This document shows positions 1 through 6,525 of a stretch of 14,809 bases of DNA, in pieces; position 1 is the stretch's first letter, and each line of letters starts with the position of its first letter. The position numbers and the translations under genes were made by a program. The DNA comes from Verrucomicrobiota bacterium (GTDB lineage Bacteria > Verrucomicrobiota > Kiritimatiellia > Kiritimatiellales > Tichowtungiaceae): positions 1 through 14,809 of the forward strand of contig JADYZA010000071.1 in the NCBI GenBank assembly GCA_020853375.1, given 5' to 3'. The notes under the pieces were generated by a model, which saw only the letters and a list, made by a program, of their open reading frames with translations, was not told where the DNA came from and searched no databases.

Positions 1-294
1 ATTGTCGTGGTAAGAGCAGCCTTCACCGGACCAGCGGGCGGAATAAACGCCCGGTTCGCCGTTGAGCACCTCGACCTCAAGGCCGGAGTCATCGGCCAGC
101 GCGGGCAGTCCGGTAGCCTGGCAGATCTCAACCGCTTTTTTAATGGCGTTGGCCTCCAGCGTGTCGCCGTCTTCGACCACATCGGGAATTTCCGGGAAAT
201 CGAATGCGGAGCAGACTTCCAGACCTTGGAAATTAAAAATAGCGTGAATTTCTTCAAGCTTGTGCGGATTGCGCGTTGCGATTACCAGTTTCAT
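1..294 (-). CDS. rdgB: RdgB/HAM1-family non-canonical purine NTP pyrophosphatase (5' part only)
   Basis: The minus strand reads from an ATG at 294 to the window edge, giving the first 98 residues; the C-terminal half lies outside the window. The protein begins [16 protein letters not shown], the nucleotide-binding start typical of Ham1/RdgB, and later carries [14 protein letters not shown] (about residues 41-54) and [12 protein letters not shown] (about 63-74), the catalytic-site region with the conserved DDSGL. By family knowledge it hydrolyses dITP, XTP and ITP to monophosphates in the cytoplasm and so keeps deaminated purines out of DNA and RNA. The start is secure because the family begins directly with this strand. 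A degraded copy of the window's 17-bp palindrome (217-231) lies inside the gene and encodes F-Q-G-L-E. The gene is divergent from the tRNA-Leu gene. Confidence 0.93.
   Translation of the reverse strand, partial: MKLVIATRNPHKLEEIHAIFNFQGLEVCSAFDFPEIPDVVEDGDTLEANAIKKAVEICQATGLPALADDSGLEVEVLNGEPGVYSARWSGEGCSYHDN
216..232. repeat. Degraded copy of the TTTCCAA-N3-TTGGAAA palindrome (inside rdgB)
   Basis: CTTCCAG-ACC-TTGGAAA: the right arm is intact and the left arm has two mismatches to consensus. The ACC spacer also occurs in the copies at 2970 and 7483. Confidence 0.55.
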
Positions 295-348
295 GGGGCG
301 GAGTGTGGAAGTTCAGGGATCAGACTTCAAGACCAGCTTAATTCAAAT

Positions 349-383
349 ATGCGCTTGCGCATGGCGGGTGGAGAAGCTATGTT
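349..383 (+). promoter_or_regulatory. Putative sigma-70-type promoter of tRNA-Leu, with an overlapping palindrome
   Basis: TTGCGC (355-360) is followed after 17 bp by TATGTT (378-383). This would start transcription near 390, about 10 bp before the mature tRNA. The perfect inverted repeat ATGCGC-TT-GCGCAT (349-362) covers the -35 box and could be an operator. It is a motif match only, and the -35 box is weak. Confidence 0.4.
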
Positions 384-399
384 TTTCGGCCTTTCCCGC

Positions 400-486
400 G
401 CTCGGGTGGTGAAATTGGTAGACACGCCAGCTTGAGGTGCTGGTGGCCGCAAGGCCTTCGGGGTTCGAGTCCCCGCTCGAGCACCA
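400..486 (+). tRNA. tRNA-Leu (anticodon GAG)
   Basis: The 87-nt sequence folds as a class II tRNA. The acceptor stem GCTCGGG (400-406) pairs with CTCGAGC (476-482) with one G-T pair, followed by discriminator A483 and an encoded CCA (484-486). The anticodon stem CCAGC/GCTGG (427-431/439-443) holds the loop TTGAGGT, so the anticodon is GAG (434-436), which reads CUC and CUU leucine codons. The long variable arm has a GGCC-GCAA-GGCC hairpin (445-456), as expected for leucine. The T arm is CGGGG-TTCGAGT-CCCCG (459-475). The D arm carries GGTAGAC. All arms look intact. Confidence 0.97.
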
Positions 487-559
487 AATCCTTTCTCCTT
501 CCTGCCTGACACGGAAACTCTGGCTTTTCCCGTCCGCATCCATTAAAACCCGCCCAAGC

Positions 560-1612
560 ATGAAAAAACGCGCAGCAGTCGGAATGAGCGGCGGCACGGA
601 CAGTTCCGTGGCGGCGGCTCTGCTTGTCGAGCCGGGCTGGGACGTCATCGGCCTGACCGCCCACAGGTGGAAAGACGGTTCGCGCTGCTGTTCGCTTGAA
701 GACGTCACCCGCGCGCAAAAAGTCTGCGCGGCGCTCGGCATCCGCCACTATGTCGTCAACGCGCAGGATCGCTTCGAAGAAAAAGTCGTCGCGCCGTTCG
801 TCAGCGAATACGCCGCAGGCCGTACGCCGTCGCCCTGCATCGCCTGCAACCAGTTCATCAAATTCGGCTTTCTGCTCGACCGCGCGGTGCAGCTCGACTG
901 TGCCGTGCTGGCGACCGGCCACTATGCGCGCATCGAAGAACGCGATGGCGCATTCCATCTTCTGCGCGCCGTGGATCGCACCAAAGACCAGTCCTACTTT
1001 CTGCACCGCCTCTCGCAGAAACAGCTCGCGCATGTGGTCTTCCCGCTCGGCGGCTGGACGAAAGAAGAAGTGAAAAAATGGTCGACCGACCACAACCTGC
1101 CGATTGTTCCGCGCGGCGAAAGTCAGGATCTCTGTTTTGTCGAAGAGGGAATGTATCCCGAATTTGTCGAAGCGCGCGCGCCGGAAGTGAAGAAGAAAGG
1201 GCGCGTACTCGACGATCAGGGCAAACAGCTGGCCGAACACGACGGCATCCACCGCTTCACCGTCGGACAACGCGGCGGAACCGGCGTCGCCGTTGGTGAA
1301 CGCGTTTACGTCAGCCGGATCGACGCCGACAAAAACGAAATCACTCTTTCGCCGCGCGAAGGCGTCATGCAGTCGGAATGTCTCGTGCAGGGTGCGCAAT
1401 GGATTTCAGGAATTTTTCCAAGCGTTGGAAACGTCACGGTTCAACCGCGCTACGGCCATCGCGGTGCGGACGCGACGCTCGAAAAAATCAGTGATACCGA
1501 ATTCAAGGTTCGTTATGCCGAACCGCAGTTCGCGCTCACTCCTGGCCAAGCCGCCGTCGTCTATCACGGCGACGAAGTTCTCGGTGGTGGGTGGATTCAG
1601 AGCGAACGATGA
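560..1612 (+). CDS. mnmA: tRNA-specific 2-thiouridylase MnmA
   Basis: The 350-residue product matches the usual MnmA length of about 350-370. In the cytoplasm MnmA adenylates and thiolates U34 of tRNA-Lys, -Glu and -Gln, taking sulfur from a relay. The PP-loop is SGGTDSS (10-16; many homologues have V where this has T). The first catalytic cysteine is Cys96 in PCIACNQFIKFG and the second is Cys192 in ESQDLCFV. ATGHYARI (118-125) and DQSYFLHRLS (143-152) are also family signatures, and the C-terminal third is the usual beta-barrel. I chose the ATG at 560 because the PP-loop then sits at residue 10, as in relatives; the frame stays open upstream but that part overlaps the tRNA gene. No Shine-Dalgarno is visible. 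The gene follows tRNA-Leu by 73 bp, so read-through co-transcription is possible. A perfect 17-bp palindrome at 1415-1431 encodes F-P-S-V-G in a loop that is variable between homologues. Confidence 0.95.
   Translation: MKKRAAVGMSGGTDSSVAAALLVEPGWDVIGLTAHRWKDGSRCCSLEDVTRAQKVCAALGIRHYVVNAQDRFEEKVVAPFVSEYAAGRTPSPCIACNQFIKFGFLLDRAVQLDCAVLATGHYARIEERDGAFHLLRAVDRTKDQSYFLHRLSQKQLAHVVFPLGGWTKEEVKKWSTDHNLPIVPRGESQDLCFVEEGMYPEFVEARAPEVKKKGRVLDDQGKQLAEHDGIHRFTVGQRGGTGVAVGERVYVSRIDADKNEITLSPREGVMQSECLVQGAQWISGIFPSVGNVTVQPRYGHRGADATLEKISDTEFKVRYAEPQFALTPGQAAVVYHGDEVLGGGWIQSER
1415..1431. repeat. Perfect copy of the TTTCCAA-N3-TTGGAAA palindrome (inside mnmA)
   Basis: TTTCCAA-GCG-TTGGAAA, both 7-bp arms perfect. 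It reads in frame as TTT CCA AGC GTT GGA AA. It lies in the variable linker before the VTVQPRYG strand of MnmA. Confidence 0.85.
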
Positions 1613-1655
1613 ATAGGGAAAATTGACGGATCGGTTATAGCTTATCGCTCATCAA

Positions 1656-2558
1656 TTATGATTTCTTAATCGGATCAAGCACCCAGCGTTTGTTGAACCA
1701 GAAGTATTGTTCGGGGCGGGCGTGGATTTCGGCGTCGAAGATGGAGACGAGCGCTTGCATCATCCGCTGCCAGTCTTCTTTTTTGTCGGCGGACGGATTG
1801 GGGAAGATCGGGGCGAATACTTGGCAGTCGTGAACGGTCCAGCCTCGGCGGGTGAGCACGACGGGATAAATCGGGCAGGAGGCCATCTGTGCGAAGAGAG
1901 CCGCGCCTGCGCCGAGGTTGGCCTTGCCGCCGAGGAAATCAATGGAGAGCGCTTCGGTGGCGGAGCGCACATCCGGCAGGATGGCCAGAACCTCTCCGGC
2001 TTTCAGTCGACGCACCACGTTTTTCAGCACGGCGGAATCGTTCAGAACCACTTCCATGCCGGTGGCGTTGCGCATCTGGTTCAGCAGTTCGTCGGTGAGC
2101 GGATTTTTCTGCCGCCGGGCGATGGAAAAGATTGGCATGCCGTCGAGTTTACTGGCGACGCCGGCCAGATCCCAGTTGCCCATGTGCGCTGTGGCGACGA
2201 TCAGCGGGCCGTTTTGTTTGTAGTCGTTATGCACCTGCTCGATGGAGTTGTAGAGCGGCATGCGGCGCATCTGTTCCGGTGTCAGCTTGCCAAAGCGTGC
2301 GGCTTCGACGGCGTTGAAGCAGATGTTGCGGAGAGAAATCCAGGCGATTCGTTTGCGCTCTTGGGCGGTGAAGCGGTCGCCGAAGACCTGCTTCAGGCGG
2401 CTTTCGGCCTTGTCACGGCGATAGCGCAGGACATGAAAGAACAGTTTGCCGATCAGCCAGCCGAGCGCAAGTGCCAGCCGCAACGGAAGAATGTTCACGA
2501 GGCTGAGCAGTCCGCGCAACAGAACGTATTCAATAATATGTTTGGTGCGATATTTCAT
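1656..2558 (-). CDS. LpxL/HtrB-family lysophospholipid (lipid A) acyltransferase
   Basis: This 300-residue protein has an N-terminal hydrophobic stretch (about 8-45), expected to anchor it on the inner face of the cytoplasmic membrane. The acyltransferase HxxxxD motif is in ATAHMGNWDLAG (His125, Asp130). GEVLAILPDVRSA (188-200), with LPD where LpxL proteins usually have a PDQ-type motif, and a C-terminal PEQYFWFNKRW are also typical of LpxL/LpxM. The family transfers a secondary acyl chain from acyl-ACP onto the lipid A precursor, so the cell probably makes lipopolysaccharide. Which chain is added cannot be told. Its ATG overlaps the dnaE stop (TCAT at 2555-2558, ATGA on the coding strand), so translation is probably coupled to dnaE. 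It converges with mnmA across 43 bp in which I see no convincing terminator. Confidence 0.85.
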   Translation of the reverse strand: MKYRTKHIIEYVLLRGLLSLVNILPLRLALALGWLIGKLFFHVLRYRRDKAESRLKQVFGDRFTAQERKRIAWISLRNICFNAVEAARFGKLTPEQMRRMPLYNSIEQVHNDYKQNGPLIVATAHMGNWDLAGVASKLDGMPIFSIARRQKNPLTDELLNQMRNATGMEVVLNDSAVLKNVVRRLKAGEVLAILPDVRSATEALSIDFLGGKANLGAGAALFAQMASCPIYPVVLTRRGWTVHDCQVFAPIFPNPSADKKEDWQRMMQALVSIFDAEIHARPEQYFWFNKRWVLDPIKKS

Positions 2559-5500
2559 GACTTGCGTCCATTAAAGCGTCGGCGGGGCGGTTCGCGCAAG
2601 AACGGTTGTGTTTTGGCGGCGACATAAACCGCTTCTTCGCCGAGCAGGTGTTCGAGTTTATGCACCAGTTCCGGCGAGACGGTTACTCGTGAATTCCGGT
2701 CGGCTTTGATGAAAACTTTTTCACCGGAATCGAGCTGGACGCAGAGGTTTAGCAGAGTCGGACCGGAGTGTTCTTCCGCGATTTTTTTGATTGCCTGGAG
2801 TTTTTCCTGACTCAGCGCCGCTTCGGGTAGGTGCAGGCTGAGCTTTTCGGCGAAGAGGAGCGGGGCTTCAGCGAGCGGGAAAAGTTCCGATATCTGGATT
2901 TCGAGTTCATCGCGGAAGTCGCGGGTGATTTTTCCCGTGGCCATCAGCGGCGCTCCGTCGTCGAGCAGTTTTTCAAACCTTGGAAACTCGCTGGACCAGA
3001 CGACGGCGTTGACGGCGGCTTCGAGGCCTTCGAGCCGGAAGCGGGCGTACGGCTTCGGGCTGTCGTCCGGAGTTTTCGGCTTGGTGAAAACTTTTTTGTA
3101 TTTATCCACCAGCCCGCCGACACGGATGAATGTTTTCTGTTCGTCGTTTCCGGCGGCTTGAAACACGTCGCCCAGTTCGCCGATTTTTTGAAGAGCGAAG
3201 GTTTTTAGTGTCCATTCGTATTCGGCCAGCGGGTGGCCTGAAATGTAAAATCCGATCAATTCTTTTTCCGCTGAAAGCATTTCGCTGTCAGGCCACGGCT
3301 CGATCACGGGGAGATCTTTATCGCTGTTTTCCGCCGGGCCGGTATTGAGCATGTCGAAGAGCGAGCGTTGTCCGCTTTGTTTATCGCGTTGGGCGGAGGC
3401 CGCGCGGCTCATCGCCATTTCAAGGCCGGCAAACAGGCGGCTGCGCGGCATGAGGCAGAAGTCGAAGGCGCCGCATTTAATCAGGCTTTCCAGCGTCTTA
3501 CGGTTCACTTCGCGGGAATCCATGCGGGAGCAGAAGTTCATCAGCCCGGTGTACGGGCCGTTGGCCTCACGTTCTTTCACCAGCGCTTCCACCGCGCCCG
3601 CACCGACGTTTTTCACGCCTGCCATACCGAAGTGAATCGCGCCTTGGACGGGCCGGAACCGCGCGATACTTTCGTTGACGCTTGGCGCGCACACGTTGAG
3701 GCCCATTTCGCGCGCTTCCGCCAGCAGGAACGCCAGTTTATCCGGCGTGCCCATTTCGCTTGAGAGGAGCGCGGCCATGAATTCCTCGGGGTAGTTGGCC
3801 TTTAGCCATGCGGTCTGGTAGGAGATAATTCCGTACGCCGCGCTGTGCGATTTGTTAAATCCATACTGCGCGAATTTCTCAATCATCTCCCAAAGCTTTT
3901 GCGCCAGCTTCTGGTCGATGTTGTTGGTTTTTTTGCAACCGTCGATGAAATTGGCGCGCTGCGCGTCCATGACGGCTTTGTCTTTTTTACCCATCGCACG
4001 GCGGAGCAGGTCGCCCTGGCCGAGCGAGAACCCGGCCAGCTTGTTGGCCGCCTGCTGAATCTGCTCCTGATAAACGATAATGCCGTAGGTTTCTTTGACG
4101 ATGCCTTCGAGTAACGGATGTTCGTACTGGATTTTCACCTTGCCGTGTTTGCGCGCGATGAATTCGTCGATGAACTGCATCGGCCCCGGGCGGTAGAGCG
4201 CGATCATGGCGATCAGGTCTTCGATGCGGTCGAGGCCGATCTTGCGCAGGGTGTCGCGCATTCCGGCGCTTTCCACCTGAAACACGCCGATCGTGTCGCC
4301 GCGGTTGAGCAGGTCGTAGGTCTTTTTGTCGTCGAGCGGAATTCGATCAATATCCAGCACGACCCCGTGGTTGATGCGGATGGACTCGACCGCCTCTTGA
4401 ATCACCGTCAGCGTTTTGAGTCCGAGAAAGTCCATCTTGAGCAGGCCGATGGCCTCCATCGGCTTCATTTCAAACTGGGTGATCACCTGTTTGTCTTTAT
4501 CCCGCGAGAGCGGCAGGATGTCGATCAGCGGTTTTTCGCCGATCACCACGCCGGCGGCGTGCGTGCCGGTATGGCGCGGCAGACCTTCCAGAACCGGCGC
4601 ATACTTCATGATTTCGCGGGCGGTCGGATCGCTGGCGCAGGCGCGTTTGAAGTCCGGGTTTTCGCTCAGCGCTTGCTCCAGCGTTGCGCCCGGCGTTTCC
4701 GGAACCATCTTGGCGAGCTTATCGCACTCGTTCAGCGGCAAAGCCAGCACCCGGCCAATGTCGCGGATCACCGTTTTCGCGCCGAGCGTTCCGAAGGTAA
4801 TGATCTGCGCCACGTTTTCGCGGCCATACTTATCCTTCACATACTCGATCACCTCGCCGCGGCGCGCCTGGCAGAAGTCGATGTCAAAGTCCGGCGGCGA
4901 TACGCGGTCGGGGTTGAGGAATCGTTCAAAAATCAAATTATAGAGCAATGGATCGAGCGCCGTGATGCCGAGCGCGTAGGCCAGCATACTGCCTGCGCCG
5001 GAACCGCGGCCCGGGCCGACCGGAATGCCGTGTTCTTTTGCCCAGCGGATGAAGTCCTGCACCACGAGGAAATAGTTGATGAAGCCGGTTTTTTCGATGA
5101 CGCCGACTTCATAATCGAACCGTTCCACCACCCGTTTTTCAATGTCGGTTTTCGGGTTCGTAAGATTTTCGACCGGATAGAGTTTTTTCAGTCCGGCGAT
5201 GCCGATGGCCATCAGGTAATCCTTCTGGCTCTTATATTCGGGTGGAATTCCAAACACTGGAAAATGGAGCGGCGGATTTTTGAGCGCAAACTCAACATTG
5301 CAACGGCGGGCGATTTCGACCGTGTTGGCCAGCGCCTCCGGATGGTTCGGGAAAAGCCGCTCCATTTCCGCACCGCTCTTCATATAAAACTGGTCGCCGG
5401 AATAGCTCATCCGGTTTGTATCGCTCACCAGATTGCCGTGCTGGAGACAGATCAGCACATCGTGCGCATCGCGGTGCTCCTGCCGGATATAATGCACATC

Positions 5501-6118
5501 GTTTGTCGCCACCAGCGGCAGGCCGGTACGTTTCGCCACTTCGACGATGTGTTTATTCGCCGTCTTCTGCTCAGGGAGACCGTGATCCTGAATTTCGAGG
5601 AAGAAATTATTCGGGCCGAGAATTTCGGAATACTCCTTCGCCAACGCCACGGCCTTATCGACCGCTCCTTCGGCGCAGGCTTCCGCGATTTCACCCTTCA
5701 GACAGGCCGACAGGCCGATCAGCCCCTTGCTGTACTGCCGGAGAATCTTCTTATCGATGCGCGGCTTATAATTGAAGCCTTCCAGATGACCGAGCGAAAC
5801 CAGATGCATCAGGTTGTTGTAGCCCTCGTTATCTTCTGCCAGCAGAACCAGATGCAAATTATCGGCCTGACCGCCCTCACGGTTATCCATTCCCTTGCGG
5901 GCGATGTACACCTCGCAACCGATGATCGGCTTAATACCGGCCTTCTGAGCCTTCTCATAAAAATCGATTACGCCGTAGAGCACGCCGTGGTCCGTAATCG
6001 CCAGATGTTCCTGCCCCAGCTCCTTGGCGGTTTTCACGGCATCGGCCACCTTGCACGAACTATCGAGCAAGCTGTATTCCGTGTGAAAATGAAGATGGCA
6101 GAACGGTACGGTTTTCAT
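2555..6118 (-). CDS. dnaE: DNA polymerase III alpha subunit DnaE
   Basis: At 1187 residues it is close to the usual DnaE1 length (about 1160). The order of parts is an N-terminal PHP domain (about 1-280), the palm with PPDFDIDF (Asp410, Asp412) and the third catalytic aspartate Asp563 in LLKMDFLGLKTL, the thumb and fingers with EGLPRHTGTHAAG (511-523) and YGFNKSHSAAYG, then an OB-fold region (about 997-1075) and a short C-terminal tail. It extends DNA at the replication fork. The PHP domain keeps a full set of likely metal ligands (His10, His12, Asp19, His44, Glu69, His105, Cys139, Asp207, His209), unlike the E. coli subunit. The start is the family-typical short lead before HLHFHTEYSLLDS; there is no Shine-Dalgarno. 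Degraded 17-bp palindromes lie inside at 2970 and 5247, and two stand just upstream of the start. Confidence 0.97.
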   Translation of the reverse strand: MKTVPFCHLHFHTEYSLLDSSCKVADAVKTAKELGQEHLAITDHGVLYGVIDFYEKAQKAGIKPIIGCEVYIARKGMDNREGGQADNLHLVLLAEDNEGYNNLMHLVSLGHLEGFNYKPRIDKKILRQYSKGLIGLSACLKGEIAEACAEGAVDKAVALAKEYSEILGPNNFFLEIQDHGLPEQKTANKHIVEVAKRTGLPLVATNDVHYIRQEHRDAHDVLICLQHGNLVSDTNRMSYSGDQFYMKSGAEMERLFPNHPEALANTVEIARRCNVEFALKNPPLHFPVFGIPPEYKSQKDYLMAIGIAGLKKLYPVENLTNPKTDIEKRVVERFDYEVGVIEKTGFINYFLVVQDFIRWAKEHGIPVGPGRGSGAGSMLAYALGITALDPLLYNLIFERFLNPDRVSPPDFDIDFCQARRGEVIEYVKDKYGRENVAQIITFGTLGAKTVIRDIGRVLALPLNECDKLAKMVPETPGATLEQALSENPDFKRACASDPTAREIMKYAPVLEGLPRHTGTHAAGVVIGEKPLIDILPLSRDKDKQVITQFEMKPMEAIGLLKMDFLGLKTLTVIQEAVESIRINHGVVLDIDRIPLDDKKTYDLLNRGDTIGVFQVESAGMRDTLRKIGLDRIEDLIAMIALYRPGPMQFIDEFIARKHGKVKIQYEHPLLEGIVKETYGIIVYQEQIQQAANKLAGFSLGQGDLLRRAMGKKDKAVMDAQRANFIDGCKKTNNIDQKLAQKLWEMIEKFAQYGFNKSHSAAYGIISYQTAWLKANYPEEFMAALLSSEMGTPDKLAFLLAEAREMGLNVCAPSVNESIARFRPVQGAIHFGMAGVKNVGAGAVEALVKEREANGPYTGLMNFCSRMDSREVNRKTLESLIKCGAFDFCLMPRSRLFAGLEMAMSRAASAQRDKQSGQRSLFDMLNTGPAENSDKDLPVIEPWPDSEMLSAEKELIGFYISGHPLAEYEWTLKTFALQKIGELGDVFQAAGNDEQKTFIRVGGLVDKYKKVFTKPKTPDDSPKPYARFRLEGLEAAVNAVVWSSEFPRFEKLLDDGAPLMATGKITRDFRDELEIQISELFPLAEAPLLFAEKLSLHLPEAALSQEKLQAIKKIAEEHSGPTLLNLCVQLDSGEKVFIKADRNSRVTVSPELVHKLEHLLGEEAVYVAAKTQPFLREPPRRRFNGRKS
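2970..2986. repeat. Near-perfect copy of the palindrome (inside dnaE, OB-fold region)
   Basis: TTTTCAA-ACC-TTGGAAA, one mismatch in the left arm. On the dnaE strand it reads TTT CCA AGG TTT GAA AA (F-P-R-F-E, from residue 1045). Confidence 0.65.
5247..5263. repeat. Near-perfect copy of the palindrome (inside dnaE, after the PHP domain)
   Basis: ATTCCAA-ACA-CTGGAAA. Each arm has one change from consensus. On the dnaE strand it encodes F-P-V-F-G (from residue 286), in a segment that varies between homologues. Confidence 0.6.
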
Positions 6119-6169
6119 GGGTCAGGGCGCCCATATTACCGAACCCGCCCGCCGGGGAAAGACTGGAGT

Positions 6170-6186
6170 TTTCCAACCGTTGGAAA
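6170..6186. repeat. Perfect copy of the palindrome, upstream of dnaE
   Basis: TTTCCAA-CCG-TTGGAAA. The symmetry extends one base each way (6169-6187, 8-bp arms). It begins 52 bp before the dnaE start codon. Confidence 0.85.
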
Positions 6187-6200
6187 AAATGAGCATGAAG

Positions 6201-6217
6201 TTTCCAAACATCGGAAA
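6201..6217. repeat. Near-perfect copy of the palindrome, upstream of dnaE
   Basis: TTTCCAA-ACA-TCGGAAA, one mismatch. The flanking G6200/C6218 also pair. Its centre is 31 bp from the perfect copy at 6170, the same spacing as between the copies at 7588 and 7619. Confidence 0.75.
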
Positions 6218-6287
6218 CAGAAGGACTTCGACAGCCGGATTTTTTAACAGAAGGGCACAAAGGAAAAGCCGAAGGTTCTGGCCTGTC

Positions 6288-6312
6288 CGCCATAGCACGA
6301 AGAGCGACGGCG
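6288..6312. repeat. Imperfect hairpin CGCCATAGC / GCGACGGCG
   Basis: The two 9-base arms (6288-6296 and 6304-6312) pair at seven of nine positions around a 7-base loop. It resembles short dispersed intergenic hairpins seen in many environmental genomes; that resemblance is from memory and unverified. Confidence 0.35.
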
Positions 6313-6319
6313 AAAATGC

Positions 6320-6339
6320 AGCGGCTCGCCGCCGCTTTT
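6320..6339 (+). terminator. Terminator-like hairpin without an evident upstream gene
   Basis: AGCGGC-TCGCC-GCCGCT (6320-6336) is a GC-rich stem ending in TTTT. No plus-strand gene precedes it, and the T run is short and runs into the palindrome at 6337. It may be coincidental, a repeat remnant, or the end of an unannotated small RNA. Confidence 0.2.
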
Positions 6340-6353
6340 CCAATCATCGGGAA
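6337..6353. repeat. Degraded copy of the palindrome, intergenic
   Basis: TTTCCAA-TCA-TCGGGAA. The left arm is perfect and the right arm has two changes. Its centre is 136 bp from that of the copy at 6201 (close to 13 helical turns). Confidence 0.55.
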
Positions 6354-6515
6354 TCCGCCCACGAATAATACGAAACAACACGAATGGCTTCCGAGGGCTG
6401 GAACTCCACCGCCGAAATTTCGAAAAACCATCTGTCGCTCTTTAATTTCCTTTGATAACATGACCCGCGTCGACGAGTGAAAGTTAATCGCTCGGCGGGA
6501 GTTGCCATATATTGC

Positions 6516-6520
6516 AGGAG
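6516..6520 (+). promoter_or_regulatory. Shine-Dalgarno of the gene at 6526
   Basis: AGGAG ends 5 bases before the ATG at 6526. This decides that start over the in-frame ATG at 6502, which would place the signal peptide eight residues inside the protein. Confidence 0.75.
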
Positions 6521-6525
6521 AAAAT

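Larger units (their letters stand above)
6119..6525. other. 407-bp non-coding region between divergent dnaE and the gene at 6526
   Basis: I find no convincing gene here; the open frames crossing it have no family features. It holds three copies of the palindrome (6170, 6201, 6337), two imperfect hairpins (6288-6312 and 6320-6336), and short degenerate tandem words: a GAAGG/AAAGG series with a period near 10 bp (about 6247-6275) and ACGAA at 6361, 6370 and 6380. On the minus strand TAATAT (6138 down to 6133) could be the -10 box of dnaE, but no good -35 box accompanies it. The last 12 bp contain the ribosome binding site of the next gene. Confidence 0.7.

Noticed and set aside
188..200. ATTTCC-G-GGAAAT in rdgB, resembling a Noc binding site
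   Set aside because: It has one base fewer than the Noc consensus, is a single copy and encodes the ordinary FPEI stretch of RdgB.
377..1399. A 340-codon open frame on the minus strand across mnmA and the tRNA
   Set aside because: It covers a clear MnmA and an intact tRNA-Leu, and its translation shows no family features.
1613..1655. Possible bidirectional terminator between mnmA and the acyltransferase gene
   Set aside because: Only a weak, mismatched stem around 1632-1647 and no T run; not convincing.
1707..2627. A 306-codon open frame on the plus strand opposite the acyltransferase
   Set aside because: It is antisense to a recognised LpxL-type protein and lacks motifs or a ribosome binding site.
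4118..6247. A 709-codon open frame on the plus strand, antisense to dnaE
   Set aside because: It is a shadow of the GC-rich dnaE codons: the translation is His/Arg/Asp/Phe-rich without motifs, and DnaE is certain on the other strand.
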